A stretch of 64,000 nt of DNA from contig NC_081414.1 of the NCBI RefSeq assembly GCF_030272615.1, positions 521,110,185-521,174,184 of the forward strand. Reading direction: 5' to 3'. The DNA comes from Cryptomeria japonica. Lineage: Eukaryota > Streptophyta > Pinopsida > Cupressales > Cupressaceae. Both the position numbers and the translations under genes were made by a program. Below are positions 13,276-24,818 of this stretch, in pieces. The notes beneath the pieces are model-generated. The model had not been told where the DNA came from. It searched no databases and saw only the letters and a list, made by a program, of their open reading frames with translations. Positions within the stretch are counted from its first letter, which is position 1; the number at the start of each line of letters is the position of its first letter.

Positions 13276-14157
13276 AGGAGCATGCTGATAATTGAAAATC
13301 AATTGTTTGAAATTTTATATGATCTTCTAAAAGGTATAGTTTACATTATAACTCCTAGGGATCTAAAACCATTCTCAAACATTCTACCAATATATACATG
13401 AAATATAACTTAAAGTATAAGTCACATTAATTTCAATATGTGACTTATACTTATATGTCATATTTCATGTATATATTCTTCTTTTGGGATTGAGTCTAAC
13501 TTGTGTCCAAAATAGAATATTTGCCAATGTAGAAGATTTGGTGTGAGCGTCAAATGTGAAAAGTGCATTTTTTCCATTGGGAAATACCAACCCTATGGTT
13601 TGGATTTGCCTTGGGGCATCCAACCCAAAGGGTTGGACAACCATTTGATGTTATTGATGTTTTTTATGAGAAGATAAAAAAATCAAATACTTTTTGTTGT
13701 GCTCTCCATCACATTTGTACGTGTTTCAATGCAAATAAAAAAAAATGCCACATTGATGTTAAGCTCTCTCTTAGCTATCTAACCATATAATTTGTCTCAC
13801 ATTTTGATTTTGTTAAGGCTTTTCATCTTTAATTTCTTTTTGTTTCTATTTTTTTTGTCAAAAAACCAACATGTGCTATTTTGGGTATAGTTTTTTACTC
13901 ATTCAACAAACTTTGAAACAAATTACATTTTTAGAAACTAGACTCAATTCTACACGAATTGAAAAAAAAGTTTTGATTTTTTATTATTTTTCAATAATTT
14001 TAGGGGGGGGCCATGCTTAAAAATCTATTTTTCAGGATGTGTCCACTTTGAAAAATAGTAAAAAATAATATACTCATTAAAAAATCTAGCATAAACTACA
14101 TGGTGTTAGCTAATTTCTCACTGAACTGATTTTCAAAATTATAAAAAAAAGAACATT
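13276..14157. other. AT-rich spacer left of the LINE
   Basis: No gene recognised. It holds a strong hairpin at 13391-13475 (separate entry) and an 8-base G run near 14004. The text at about 14130-14165 resembles that at 20518-20550 ('aaaaaaag', 'cttaag' and 'ggccc' pattern), which could be LINE-flanking target sequence, but the match is weak. Confidence 0.4.
13391..13475. repeat. Inverted repeat / hairpin, 37-bp arms
   Basis: The left arm 13391-13427 and right arm 13438-13475 are reverse complements over 15 bp next to the loop (ATGTGACTTATACTT) and 16 bp at the base (ATATTTCATGTATATA), with a 6-7 base mismatched bubble between and a 10-base loop. It could be a MITE remnant or a small-RNA hairpin; I cannot tell which. 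Confidence 0.75.
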
Positions 14158-15637
14158 TTAAGGGGCCACAACTAGTTCGAAACTTATTCCTTTCTGGTTT
14201 GGTTTACCTAAAATTCCTTTTGAATTTATGGATCCAGATGTTCTTGAGCAAATTGGAAATACTATTGGAATTTTTTTAACATCTAAAATGGACTTTGTGG
14301 AGGGGGAGGTTCTAGTAAAAATTTGTGTTCTTATTAACCCTAACAATGTTTGCCCCCATACTTGTAATATCAAGTCTCATGATGGTATTTGGTGCCAGTC
14401 AATTGAGAAATTAGATACAAAGCTTCTTAAGTCTCCTTTACTTTTGGATGCTCCGTTACTTATGGATTTTAAGAAAAACTAGTAGGTTGTTGGCTTTGTC
14501 CCTAAATCCCTTAATAAAGATAGTTTGTCGGCGGGACCTTTGGTTGAAGGATGTGGAAATGTCTCTTTGCATAAATTGGTAGAAACAGGTCACATTAATC
14601 TTGAAAATAATCCATTGTGTCGTAGTTCTGGGAAACCAAATGATCACACTTCAGGGTCAGTCTCACTTTCGTCTTTACTGAAGACATTTTCTAATAACAG
14701 GGGTATAGTGATGGATGGTAATCCCCTGATAAATGGAGTAGATCATCCATTGACAATAGATTGCCCTAAGATTCCAAATAATCGCATAAAGGGTAAGGAT
14801 GACAATTTGTCTTCATGTACTCATAAGGAGGTTTTGGATTCTTCAAAGAATGTGAATTTAGATAAAAATGCAGTGGTTGATATGGAAACTATTAAATAGG
14901 TACCTGCCATAGGTTTTCCTAATGATGCTTCTTTAGTTCAAGAAATTAAGAATTTGGTGTCTAATAATTCCCCTTTGAATGTTGAAATTAATATGGCTAA
15001 TGAATCTTCCTTAGGGAATAGTAATATGTCAGAGGTTGTCCCTATTATTATGCCAAATGAGAATCTGGTTCAGCAAGTAAATGATATTTTTAACAATCAT
15101 GCACATCAGATGGATGAGGGTATTACTGATAGAGTTGTTTGTTCAATTGAGAATGATTTGGGGGGTATAAACTCAACCCTTCCAATTTCTGCATCTGCTA
15201 ATCCTTTTGCGGTTTTGGCTACAACAGAGTTGGGTTTTGAAGATAATCCAATTATCCTAGCTTCTCCAAAGTCATGAAAGAGTTTACCAATTGTCCAAAC
15301 CACTCTGGTTTTTTCACCACCAGTGGATTCTCCTGGGAGAGGTAGGCCTCCAAATAATCTTAAGACTCAAATGGAAATTGATGCTGGAATTCAAAAGACT
15401 TTGTCCCTTTCTCCTACTAGTGGGCAAGGGAGGCGTTCGGTCTCTCTTGGTAGGCCTAAGAAAACATGCCTAACTCTTGTAAGTGTAAAAAGAAAGAGGA
15501 GTAAAAGATCTGTGACTAGTCCTCTTGTGACAAGATCAGGGGTTGTGAAACATAATTTGCAAGGTTGCTTTGGGGAAAGCAAAAATTCTCTAGTTAATGG
15601 GAAGAGGGGAGCTTCAGCCTTCCCTCAAGGGCAATGA
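14158..15637 (+). pseudogene. LINE ORF1 (RNA-binding protein), broken
   Basis: ORF1 of plant L1 elements encodes a nucleic-acid-binding chaperone that packages the LINE RNA. One frame runs through the whole region, opening with a segment like the conserved N-terminal domain of plant LINE ORF1 ('PFWFGLPKIPFEF', 'LEQIGNTIGIFL', 'CNIKSHDG'). A long polar, Ser/Asn-rich tail follows. A basic stretch sits near the end ('VKRKRSKRSVTS'). The frame is broken by two consecutive TAG codons at 14480-14485, a TAG at 14897 and a TGA at 15275. No CCHC knuckle is visible; it may lie in a lost or degraded part. The final TGA overlaps the ATG of ORF2. Confidence 0.75.
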
Positions 15638-18600
15638 GAATTATTTCTTGGAATGTTAGGGGCTTAAATGCCCCTAGCAAGAGATGCTTAATTAAGTCCC
15701 AGATGGACTTAATTAAGTTTGATATTTTTATGTTGCAAGAAACAAAGTTGTCAAAGCAGTTTGCTGATTTGGTTTTTTCATCTTGGAGAAGGTGGAATTT
15801 TCTTTCTTCTCCTGCTTGTGGTGCTTCAGGAGGTTTGGCACTGCTTTGGAATAATTATAATATTGAGGTACAATTAGTGGCATCTACTACAAATTGGATG
15901 TTGACTTTAGTTATAAGCAAGATTTCGAAGGTTAAATTTTGGCTTTTTAACATTTATGCTCCATCGGGAATTCAAGGGAAGAGTAAGTTATGTGGTGAAT
16001 TAAAGAGGATTTCTTCTCCCATTAAGACATGGTTCCTTTATTATCTTCAGGGGTGATTTTAATGCTATCACTGATTTAGGTGAGAAAAGAGGAGGTGTTT
16101 TCCCTAATAAAAGGATTATGGATGACTTTGGGGATTTCATTTTTCATATGAGCCTTTTTTATTGTAAGTCTCAGAATGGGATTTTCACATGGACAAACAT
16201 GAGAAGGGATTTTTCTCAAATTGTTGAGAGATTAGATAGGTTTATGCTATCTAAGAATTGGATTGATTCAAATTTTGAATTCTTTTCCTCTATTCTAATG
16301 GTCTCGAGTTCTGATCATTTTCCAATTTCCCTTTCAATTATTGAGGATAGGGCTTCTTTTAAGTCTCCATTTAAATTTGAGCCCATGTGGTTTAGGGATT
16401 ATTCCTTTTTGCCTCTGCTTATGAAATGGTGGAATTCTGCTCCTTTTTGTTCTAGGTCCTGTATGTTTCAGATTGCTAAGAAGTTAAGTTATTTGAAATC
16501 GAATATTAGGGAATGGAATATCTCGCATTTTAAGAACATTTTTCAGGAGAAATAAAGGATTCAAGATATGATTTAGTGTCTTAATATTCATGTGCTTCAA
16601 CATGGAATGGTGCCACAAATTTTGATGAATTGAAGTCACTAAAATTACAGCTTAAGGAGGTGTTAGCTAGAGAGGAAATCTATTGGAGACATAAATCTAG
16701 AGAGTTATGGCTTTCAGATGGTGACTGGAACACAAAAATTTTTCATTCTTCAACTAAGATTAAAAGATGTAAGAATAGGATATCTTGTATTCAGTGTCAG
16801 AATGGGAATTTATTGACAGAGCTGGAGGACATTGCTTCAAAGGCAGTTAGGTTTTTTAAGTCATTATTATCTTCAGAAAATGGAAATCTCATCAATGATA
16901 TTATATCTAATATTCCTCCTTTAGTATCTTTGGAAGGTAATAAGATGTTGATGTCTCCCTTTTCCTTAGAAGAAGTTAAGAGTGTTGTCTTTTCCATGAA
17001 TCCAGATAAAGCTCTTGGACCAGATGGTTTTACTCCTTTATTTTTTCAAAAATTTTGGGATTTTGTGGGAAATGATGTTTTATTGGCTCTCGAGGAAGCT
17101 AGGTGAAATAGGTATGTTTTAAAAGAACTTAATACTACAATGATTGCAATTATTCCTAAAAAAGAGGATACTAATACTTTTGCTGACTTTCGCCCCATTA
17201 CTTTGTGTAACACTTTGTATAAGATATTTACGAAGGCAATTTCCCTTAGGTTGGCAAAAATTCTACCTAGGATCATTTTATTGGAGCAAGGTGGTTTTGT
17301 ACCTAGAAGGGAGACGACAGAGGGTGCAATTGTAGCACATGAGATGATGCATTCTATTTCCACCCAAAGAACCCAGACCATGATACTTAAACTAGACATG
17401 ATGAAGGCTTATGATAGAGTAGAGTGGGGGGCTTTATGTGTTGTTCTTGAGAAGTTAGGTTTTTCCAAGGCCTGGGTCAAATGGATTCGTGCATGTATTT
17501 CTTCTGCAATATTCTCAGTTTTAATTAATGGTTCTCCTTGTGGTTTTCTCTCTTCCTTTAGGGTTTTGAGATAGGGAGATCCCCTTTCTCCCTTTTTGTT
17601 TATTCTCCTAGCCAAAACCTTTATTTGTGCTATTAGGGCTGCTAAAGTTGGGGGGGCTTTGGAAAGGTATAAGGATTCAGAATATTCCCTAAAGTATTTC
17701 TCATTGTCTCTTTGCAAACGATACTTTGTTATTTGGACATGCTTCGTTAGTTGAGGCAAAAGTGATTAAAAGAATAATATAGAATTATGCATAGTTTTCT
17801 AGTTAGAAAGTGAATGGTGATAAATTAAAGATTTTCTTCCTTAATACATCACAATTGGTTCAGCATAGGTTGCAATCCTTTTGGGGATTTGAGACTGGAA
17901 ATCTTCCATGTACTTACCTTGGGATTCCTTTCTTTGTTAAATAGGATAAGATTGGTTTTTGGGATAAGATTATTTTGGTCATTTCTAAAAGAAATCTCTC
18001 ATGGAATCATAGATGGTTAACTTTGGCAAGTAAAATTGTTCTCATCAAGTCTATTTTGAATGTTGTTCCCATATATCTCATGCCTGTTTTGAAGTCTCCA
18101 AAAGTAGTTATTGTTAGTTTACAGGATACTCTTAGAGATTTTCTTTGGAACAATAATAAAGATGGCAAGAACAAACTCCCTTTAGTTGCATGGGATAAGG
18201 TATGTTTGCCTAAGGAACTTGGGGGAACAGGAATTTGGAGTCTAGAGAATTAGAATTTAGCCTTAGGTGCTAAGTTGGTTTGGAAATTATTTGACAAGCC
18301 TAGCTCCTTATAGGCACAAATTATGTTTGCCAAATATTTAAATAATGGACTGAGAGAGTACATTTTTAAAGTCTCAAATTTGCCTTCGGGTTTTGCTATT
18401 TAGAATTTCCTTTGTAAATGTAGATCAGTTATTTTGCCTCATCTCTCATGGATTGCTCATAATGGTAGAAAGGTCAAATTAGGGGATGAAGTATGGAATG
18501 GACACACACCTCTGGTGAATATTAGGGATTGGTCTCCTCTGATCACTATTCTTTCCTCCCTTTGGGGTGTTTTTGTAGCAGATTATTTTGAAATTGTGAC

Positions 18601-19880
18601 TAGTGGACCCCTTAAGCTCGCTAGATGGAAGTCAATTGATTTCTTAGATGTTGATCAAAGTATGAAATTGTATTTTCAGAAGATTTTGGGGGATAGAATT
18701 GTATTTCTCTCTGATTCTGAGGATGAACTTATTTGGACAAAGAATATTTCTGGTAAGTACATTGTTAAAGATGGTTACAACTCTCTTATGGTTGCTAAAG
18801 ATTTATCATCCTAGCCTTATAAGTTGTTTTGGCATTTGGCTTGTCTTCCCAAAGCTAGAGCCTTTTCTTGGCTAGGAGTTCAGGATAGAGTCCTTATAGG
18901 TATGAGACTAGACAGACTTGGTATTATTGTTGTTTTCCCTTGTGTCCTTTGTAACAAAAATTTGGAATCTTCTTCACACATGTTCCTACATTGTGATTAT
19001 GCTTATGAATGTTGGCAGTGGTTGTTTGAGAAGCTAAATATATCCTTTTTTATTGGTAAGGATCTCATTTCCCATTTTAGATCTTGGCTCTTTATGTTTG
19101 CCTCATCTTTTTATGCATGCCTTTGGATCATATCTCCATCTATTGTGATTTGGAATGTTTGGCTAGAGTTAAACAACAAGATATTTAAAAAAACAAGTTC
19201 TCCTGTGTCTGAGGTTCTATTAAAAATCGAGTCTTCAATCTCTGAGATTTCTTTGTCATTTATTTATAAGAATCTGGAAAATCTTACTTCTTTTTCGCAC
19301 TGGGATAGTAGAGTTTCTAGAGTTTGGAAGATGTTGTCGGTTTTACCCTCTCATGGTTCAATTTAAAAAAAGAATGATGCAATAGGTAAGAGATGATCTG
19401 CTAGATGGAAACCTCCTTCCTAGGGGCACTTTAAACTGAATTTTGAAGGGGCCTCTTGTGGTAACCCTAGGTTAGCTGGGGTAGGCATGGTAATTTATGA
19501 TCACAATGCAAATTTTAATCGAGCTAAGTGTCATGCTATTGGTTTTAAAACTAACAATTATGTGAAATTTCATGCTTTGTCTTTTGGATTGGATATGGCA
19601 ATCTCTTTGGGAATTAAGGACTTAATAATTGAAGGTGATTCTATGGTGATTATTCAATGTGTTATGAAAAAGAAATTGAAATTTTGGAATTTGTAGTATA
19701 TACTTGATCTCATTTTACAAAAATTAGAAATGTTTGAATCTTTCTTGTTATCCCATTGTTATAGAGAAGTTAATAAGATTGTGGATTATTTGGCAAATTT
19801 AGCCATTGATAGCAATGCTAATCAACAAGAGGTGGGTTTTGAGGAAATTCCTTCTAGGGTATGGGAAGGTTTGTAGCAAT
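15634..19880 (+). pseudogene. LINE ORF2: endonuclease-RT-RNase H, broken
   Basis: ORF2 nicks target DNA and copies the LINE RNA into it. It opens with the endonuclease: 'SWNVRGLN', 'LQETKL', 'GGLALLW', then after a frameshift near 16035 'GDFNAI' and 'SSSDHFP', the usual Asn, Glu, Asp and His positions. The reverse transcriptase follows ('ALGPDGFTPLFFQKFW', 'FRPITLCN', 'LKLDMMKAYDRVEW', and 'GDPLSPFLFIL' after a stop). The catalytic box near 17711-17722 reads FAND instead of FADD, so the first of the paired aspartates is lost. The zf-RVT region is at 18824-19060 (CVLC...H...HC). The RNase H region is at 19430-19870 ('NFEGAS' in place of NFDGAS, 'IEGDS', 'VDYLANLA'). Breaks include a stop at 16553, frame changes near 16035, 16600 and 17690, and several later stops. 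Confidence 0.88.
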
Positions 19881-20330
19881 AGTTATGTGATTTTCTTGAG
19901 TAATGTTGATGTAAAATTTTATGATGATAATTATTCCTGCTTTCCCCTTTTATTTCAAGTATTCAGGTCCGTTGTCTAGAGGAGAGTTCGAGCTCATGGT
20001 ATTTGATACAATAGTGTTTTTCAAAAGGTTTTTTGATACTTTATTTTTTGGCAGGAAGGTTTTTGGCTCATGGGATTTGGCACAGGGCTTTGGAAAATTA
20101 TGTCTTCTTCCATTGTTAGTAGTTGTGGAGTCTTCTTCCATTGATAGCAGCTCTATGTAAAACTGATATTATATGTGTTGTGACAACATTTTGTATGTGG
20201 TTTTGGGCAGGGTGTGTAAACTGATCTATTAGATACTATACGTTTATTTTATGAGCTGTGATAGGAGGTTTTCTTCCCAGGGTTCTTTCCTCTGGTATGC
20301 TCTTTGAATCCTGTGTAAAAAATAAAAAAC

Positions 20331-21906
20331 AACAACGCTATGTTATGTTTTTTGCATAAAAAATAGGACCACTTTTTGAAACCCTTAATCTCTACAATTT
20401 TCAAAAAATGTTCATAGTTTAGAAAGTAGAATCAGAGCACTATAACTCATGTTTTTATTCTATCTTCAAATTTGGAGTGTAACTATGGTTAATTTGTTGT
20501 TGAAGTTTAAACTTTGCTAATTTCACAAAAAAAGTGGCATCTTAAGAGCCCCTTTTGGTACCCACAGATTTGCGCATATACCCATAATAGAATTAGTAGA
20601 ATAAAATCTTGAATCACCACCTAATGTTCCCTTAGCACAACTAGAAATACCAAAATATTCAAAAGAATCTTTTAAAATTATTACTCGTAAGTTTGCCAAA
20701 CAATCTGAAGAGTCATATGAACTGCAGAGTGGCAAACCTCGAGAAAATAAACAATGTAAGTCATCTAACAGTAACAATAACAATAACAATAATATTGATG
20801 ATTGAGCCATGGCCACAAACAATCTCATTATATTTCAATTTCTTATTTCCCATCTTGAAGAATAAGCTCCCATGAAAATTGTAATGCCCCACCAAAGAAC
20901 CCCAAGGAAACTTGGAATAAGTAAACTTTCCCCAACACTTCAAAATTATAAGGAGATTTGGCATTCTCCATCCACTAGAAACTTGATTTCATACTGGCCA
21001 AGAGAAGGCTTTGACATTGTTGAAATTTTGAAAACATCATACTACACATAAAATTATAAGGAGATTTGGCATTCTCCATCCACTAGAAACTTGATTTCAT
21101 ACTGGCCAAGAGAAAGCTTTGACATTGTTGAAATTTTGAAAACACGTGTTCACCACATGTCCAATCATTAAAAGAGAATTCAACCTTCACATCCTCAGCC
21201 ATTCCATACCTTACAAGAGAAACTTCACAAAATTTCATAACATCAACATCTTTTATTTACTTGGATAAACTTGCACACATCTCATTTGAAATATTCAATC
21301 TTATTATATCACTAGTTAATGCTTACACCATATTACCATCACTGACTAGTGCCCATCCCATTATGTGCTCTATGCTTTAGTCTTGAAGAAGAATGTGTCC
21401 ATGGTTTGGTCTATCAACTTACTCATTTGTATACAATGTTTGTTAAGAATTTTCTACTACTAAAAATTAAAATTAATCTTTTGTAGAAATTTGAATAGAG
21501 GTAAGGTACATTTGACTTGATTACAACTTATACTTATGTTTGAATATGGCACAACATCATCTTTCTTTGATTCTAACAAAGTGTCAAAATATACTATTTG
21601 GTATAGAAGGTTGTAACCATACATTAATATATTCAACTAGATTAGAAAATACCAACTCATCTTCATCATCAAAAGATCCCCTACTACCACTTCAATCCAT
21701 AGAAAACAAAACTTAAAATATGGGATTGTAGTGCGAGTAGATTCTTGAACTTGAGACATAAATTGTGCAGTTGTAAAACCATTTTCAACTAATCCATTAG
21801 ATACATGTCTTATACTCTACATTCTATGAGACTCTGTTTCTTTGTAGCATTCTATCAAATGGTTGAGGCTTCTTGTCTACATTTCATCTTCATGTATATG
21901 AATCCA
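20331..21906. other. Spacer between LINE and Gypsy element
   Basis: No complete gene. The plus-strand frame at about 20524-20785 gives protein-like text ('PPNVPLAQLEIPKYSKESF', then a polar Asn-rich end) with a stop inside. I do not recognise it; it may be an exon relic or chance. The overlapping minus frame with a poly-Leu run comes from a CAA/CAT-type repeat and is not a gene. A 108-bp tandem duplication lies at 20942-21145. Confidence 0.4.
20942..21145. repeat. Tandem duplication, 108-bp period, nearly perfect
   Basis: Positions 20942-21049 are repeated from 21050 to about 21145. The shared part contains 'ggagatttggcattctcc' and 'gaaacttgatttcatactgg', with one substitution (agaaggctt versus agaaagctt). 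The near identity marks it as young compared with its surroundings. Confidence 0.9.
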
Positions 21907-21911
21907 CTAGG
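21907..21911. repeat. Target-site duplication CTAGG of the 21.9-29.8 kb element
   Basis: CTAGG lies immediately before the left LTR, and the same five bases lie immediately after the right LTR at 29757-29761. Five bases is the usual length for Gypsy integrases, and the match fixes both outer ends of the element. Confidence 0.95.
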
Positions 21912-23151
21912 TGTAAAGCGGAAAAATCAAACCCTAGTCGTTCTCCCCTCCCCAACTCCAAGGAGAGAGAAGGGAGAGTCACTAGGGTTGATGGTTTTCA
22001 CTTAGGAGGGACTTTACATTCAAAAGAGGGGTTGAAACCCACAAGATCCAATCCCACGCAATGCAAGATTGGATTCTATATGAGTTTCAAGGGTTGTGAT
22101 AGCAAGGATACCCTCTTTTGTAAAGAATGTAGATAGAAAGATTGAACTATGAATGCATGTAGAAGCAAGAAAGATTCACTTATAAATAGAGATAGGGATA
22201 TGATATGAAGCTGCGAACCTAGAATTAGCAGTAAAATGTCGAGATGGCGTTGTCCTGCAAATTTGAGCAAAAGTTGATGGGATGATGGCGCCCGGCGTGC
22301 ACACGGTCCTTCGAAAAATCCGTGAAACAAAGAGGGATCTGTTCGTCTCTGCACAAGGATTCCAGATCTTCAATTTCAGCCGCGTACCTGCAACCTACAC
22401 ATAGAAAAGCGAAGACGATTGGGGGGTTAGGGATTAGGGGTTTGCCCTTAGGTCAAACCCCGGTTTTGGAATTAACCAAGAAATGAGAAATGCTTGTAAA
22501 TGTAATGTAAAACAAGTACTAATACCTTGTTGTAAGGATGTTTGTATCCTTATATGCGAAGGTATAGATGTTGTTGTATGTTGTATGTTGTATGTTGTAT
22601 GTTGTAGTATGTAATGTGTTGTGAGTGCTCTCCTCTTCAATGGTTGAATCCTTGTCTTGAATGCAACACTTAGCCTTGAATGGAGACTTAGAATGATCAA
22701 TTGCTTGAAGGAATGCTTGAATGCTTGAATATCGTTTTCGCATCTTGTACACATATGTCCTTCCTCCTCAAATGGGAGAGGAAATGTAGTTTATATACTT
22801 GCCAATTAGGGTTGAAAGACTGATTTTCCCGACCTTAGGCCGACCAGGAAATGTTATTTTCCAAATTGCAAACAAAAAGGCCCGAAGTCCCATAGGAGAC
22901 CGGGCCCAAAAATAGGGCTAGGGACCAGGGCGCTGGGCGCCCTGGTCCTGAAGGACCAGGGTGCTGGGCGCTCTGGTCCCACCTCCCGAGACAGCAGGGT
23001 GTAAGGAGGATCAGGCCAGGGTGCTGGAAAAATGCAGTTTTTGATGTCATGAGCAAGTTTCAGGGTCTCCATTCAGGTTCAGTGTTGCGTCGCCATCGTG
23101 AAGACCCAAATGCAGTCAAAATTGCAAGTGTCACAATTTTAGGACGCTACA
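21912..23151 (-). repeat. 3' LTR of the gag-only Gypsy element
   Basis: A 1240-bp LTR (tgtaaagcgg...ggacgctaca on the plus strand). It contains an imperfect TGTTGTA-type microsatellite near 22570-22610, with one more TATGTTG unit than the other LTR. It also has two tandem GC-rich hairpins at 22922-22948 and 22953-22979, and one copy of the 27-bp motif at 22284-22310 shared with the leader. A TATA-like TATATAAA (minus strand) lies at 22790-22797. Confidence 0.95.
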
Positions 23152-23166
23152 TTTAGCCCCCACTTT
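23152..23166 (-). promoter_or_regulatory. Polypurine tract
   Basis: Read on the minus strand, AAAGTGGGGGCTAAA lies directly before the LTR start TGTAGCG. This is a typical Gypsy polypurine tract, the primer for plus-strand DNA synthesis, and it fixes the orientation as minus. Confidence 0.9.
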
Positions 23167-23942
23167 AGCGGGAGTATAAGCGTACGCTCATACTTCCGGT
23201 AAAGTACAAGGAAACAACATTGAAAAAATTTCACCACGTCAAGGAGGCAAGATACACCAAGCCCCCAGTGGACTAAGGATCTTACGACTTCGATTGACAA
23301 AGTAAAAGGGAAGATCATGAGGGAGAACCATGACTGTCAGTAGTAAGGTTCCCTCACTATGAGTCATGCAAGAAAGATATCAAAAATTTTCAAGGCAAAG
23401 CTAAATTTGTCAAGAAATTTTCAAGTATCTTGAAAAGATATGAACGGGATGTATGCCCCCCTACGTTAAAGCGATCACACATGCCTCACCGGGGGTGATT
23501 GCTTTAAGGTAGTGATACATATAAGAGTGAGAAAGGAAAGGAGCACGTTATCACAAGGATTTAGCCCTCAAGTGTGAGATAAGCCCAAGGATAATAGACA
23601 CAAAACACAAAGCACAAGGTGACTTCGCTTTCCTCGGGGTCAGTATGCTGTATGATAATTAATGTATATCATATGTATGTATGCATAATTGTTCTTCATT
23701 CCCCAATCAAGGAAGGTCACCTAGAAGAAGGGAACACATGTATCTTTTTGAGTCAACATGAGAGAGACCAAAAGAGATCTCAATGTTTTGCATCGTCCTC
23801 AAGTAGACAACACTAAGGACAACAAATAGAAGAATGAGAATAACACATAGAAGAAGTAACAAAAGAGAGGAGGAGAGAATCTGCTATGCTAATGACACTA
23901 GTCTAGCACGTCATCTACCCCTCGATCTTGCTGATCAGTATT
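23167..23942 (-). other. 3' noncoding part of the gag-only element, with hairpins
   Basis: About 0.78 kb between the end of the gag-type reading frame and the polypurine tract, with no long frame. Two inverted repeats stand out. One is 23173-23194, where AGTAT and ATACT flank the palindrome GCGTACGC. The other pairs 23466-23478 (TTAAAGCGATCAC) with 23495-23507 (GTGATTGCTTTAA), a 13-bp stem with one wobble position. They might be RNA export or packaging structures; that is inference. Confidence 0.6.
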
Positions 23943-24818
23943 TCAGGAAGGTAGGAAACACGCTAGAGGAGGAACATCCAACACAGCAGATGGAGCTATC
24001 ACAAGATCCAAACAAGGGCTATGTTCATATCCCAAGCCGCGGTGTTCTTGTCTAGGAGCTAGGATAAGTGCTTTAGAAAATTCATTAGATAAATGGTTAT
24101 CAATATCCACAAGTTCATATTCACTATCAAAATGAACAGGAGTAATATTTTCATCATGAATAACATTTTCATCTATATCATCATCAAGATTTATACAAAT
24201 AGGATCTTTAACTCGCACAGGGTCAAGACCATCATACATCTTATGTTTAGGAGATTTTGGCTCAATCGTCGGCTGAGGAGAAAATGGAATAATGCTTGTT
24301 GAAGGTGTTTTTGGGGATTGCAAAGTTTGAGAAGCAGCTGCCTGAGCTCTAAGATGACGCTTTTGTCAGCGTTCACGTGCAGAATGATTTCGTCGAGTCT
24401 TAGTAGGAAGTTGCGAAGATTGAGGAGGAGGAATGTTCTCATCCTTATCACTTGGGTGTTTAGGTTGTGGTCTCTTAGGTTGAAAAATAGGAGAAGAGGA
24501 AGGTCTCTTCTCTCCATAAGAGGAAGGAGGAGGAACTGCTCCATATAAGGGAGGAATATTTGGTTTAGGAAGGAGACCAAGTCCATCATGACGAGGAGGG
24601 ATAGGTCTACTTTTAGGAAGTTTATCAGACATAGACATAGTCACATCCATAGGGATGGGTTGGGAATCTTCTTGAGGAAAGACATTAGTTTTATCTTTCA
24701 AAGGAAGAACTTCCTTCTCAAGAATGATAGGAATGTCAAGTTTGGGTGTTCTAGGTTCACTTAGAGATAGGATCATGTCTTTTTTCCACTTTTGATAAGA
24801 TTTGAAAAGATGATCACT
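23943..24818 (-). pseudogene. C-terminal extension of the gag-type ORF behind two TGA stops
   Basis: After the TGA that ends the 840-codon gag ORF (24819-24821), the same reading frame stays open to 24366. It meets one more TGA there (24366-24368) and then runs open to 23943, giving about 290 further codons. The encoded text is Pro/Ser/Lys-rich ('PPRHDGLGLLPKPNIPPLYG') and then acidic ('INLDDDIDENV'), with no recognised domain. That the frame is kept while only two stops intervene, both TGA, suggests one ancestral protein of about 1130 residues hit by CGA-to-TGA changes. Programmed readthrough is a less likely alternative. Confidence 0.6.

Larger units (their letters stand above)
14158..20330 (+). 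mobile_element. Plant L1-type LINE with RNase H, decayed
   Basis: A non-LTR retrotransposon read on the plus strand, in order: ORF1 (14158-15637), then ORF2 with endonuclease, reverse transcriptase, zf-RVT and RNase H regions (15634-19880), then about 450 bp of 3' untranslated sequence ending in an A-rich tail near 20318-20330. The start is abrupt, inside an ORF1 conserved domain, so the copy is probably 5'-truncated, as is usual for LINEs. I could not find convincing target-site duplications. Stops and frameshifts in both ORFs, plus a mutated catalytic residue, make it inactive. Confidence 0.9.

Noticed and set aside
12892-13302. 136-codon Ser/Leu-rich frame, minus
   Set aside because: Composition artefact of the purine-rich skirt; no start context or domain.
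20523-20828. Minus frame with a poly-Leu run resembling a signal peptide
   Set aside because: The run is the reverse translation of an AAC/AAT-type microsatellite (about 20770-20800); not a secreted protein.
22076-23072. Several 65-106-codon frames within the LTR of the gag-only element (repeated at 28688-29677)
   Set aside because: They overlap in different frames and on both strands within a noncoding, hairpin-rich LTR, and frame ends differ between the two LTRs.
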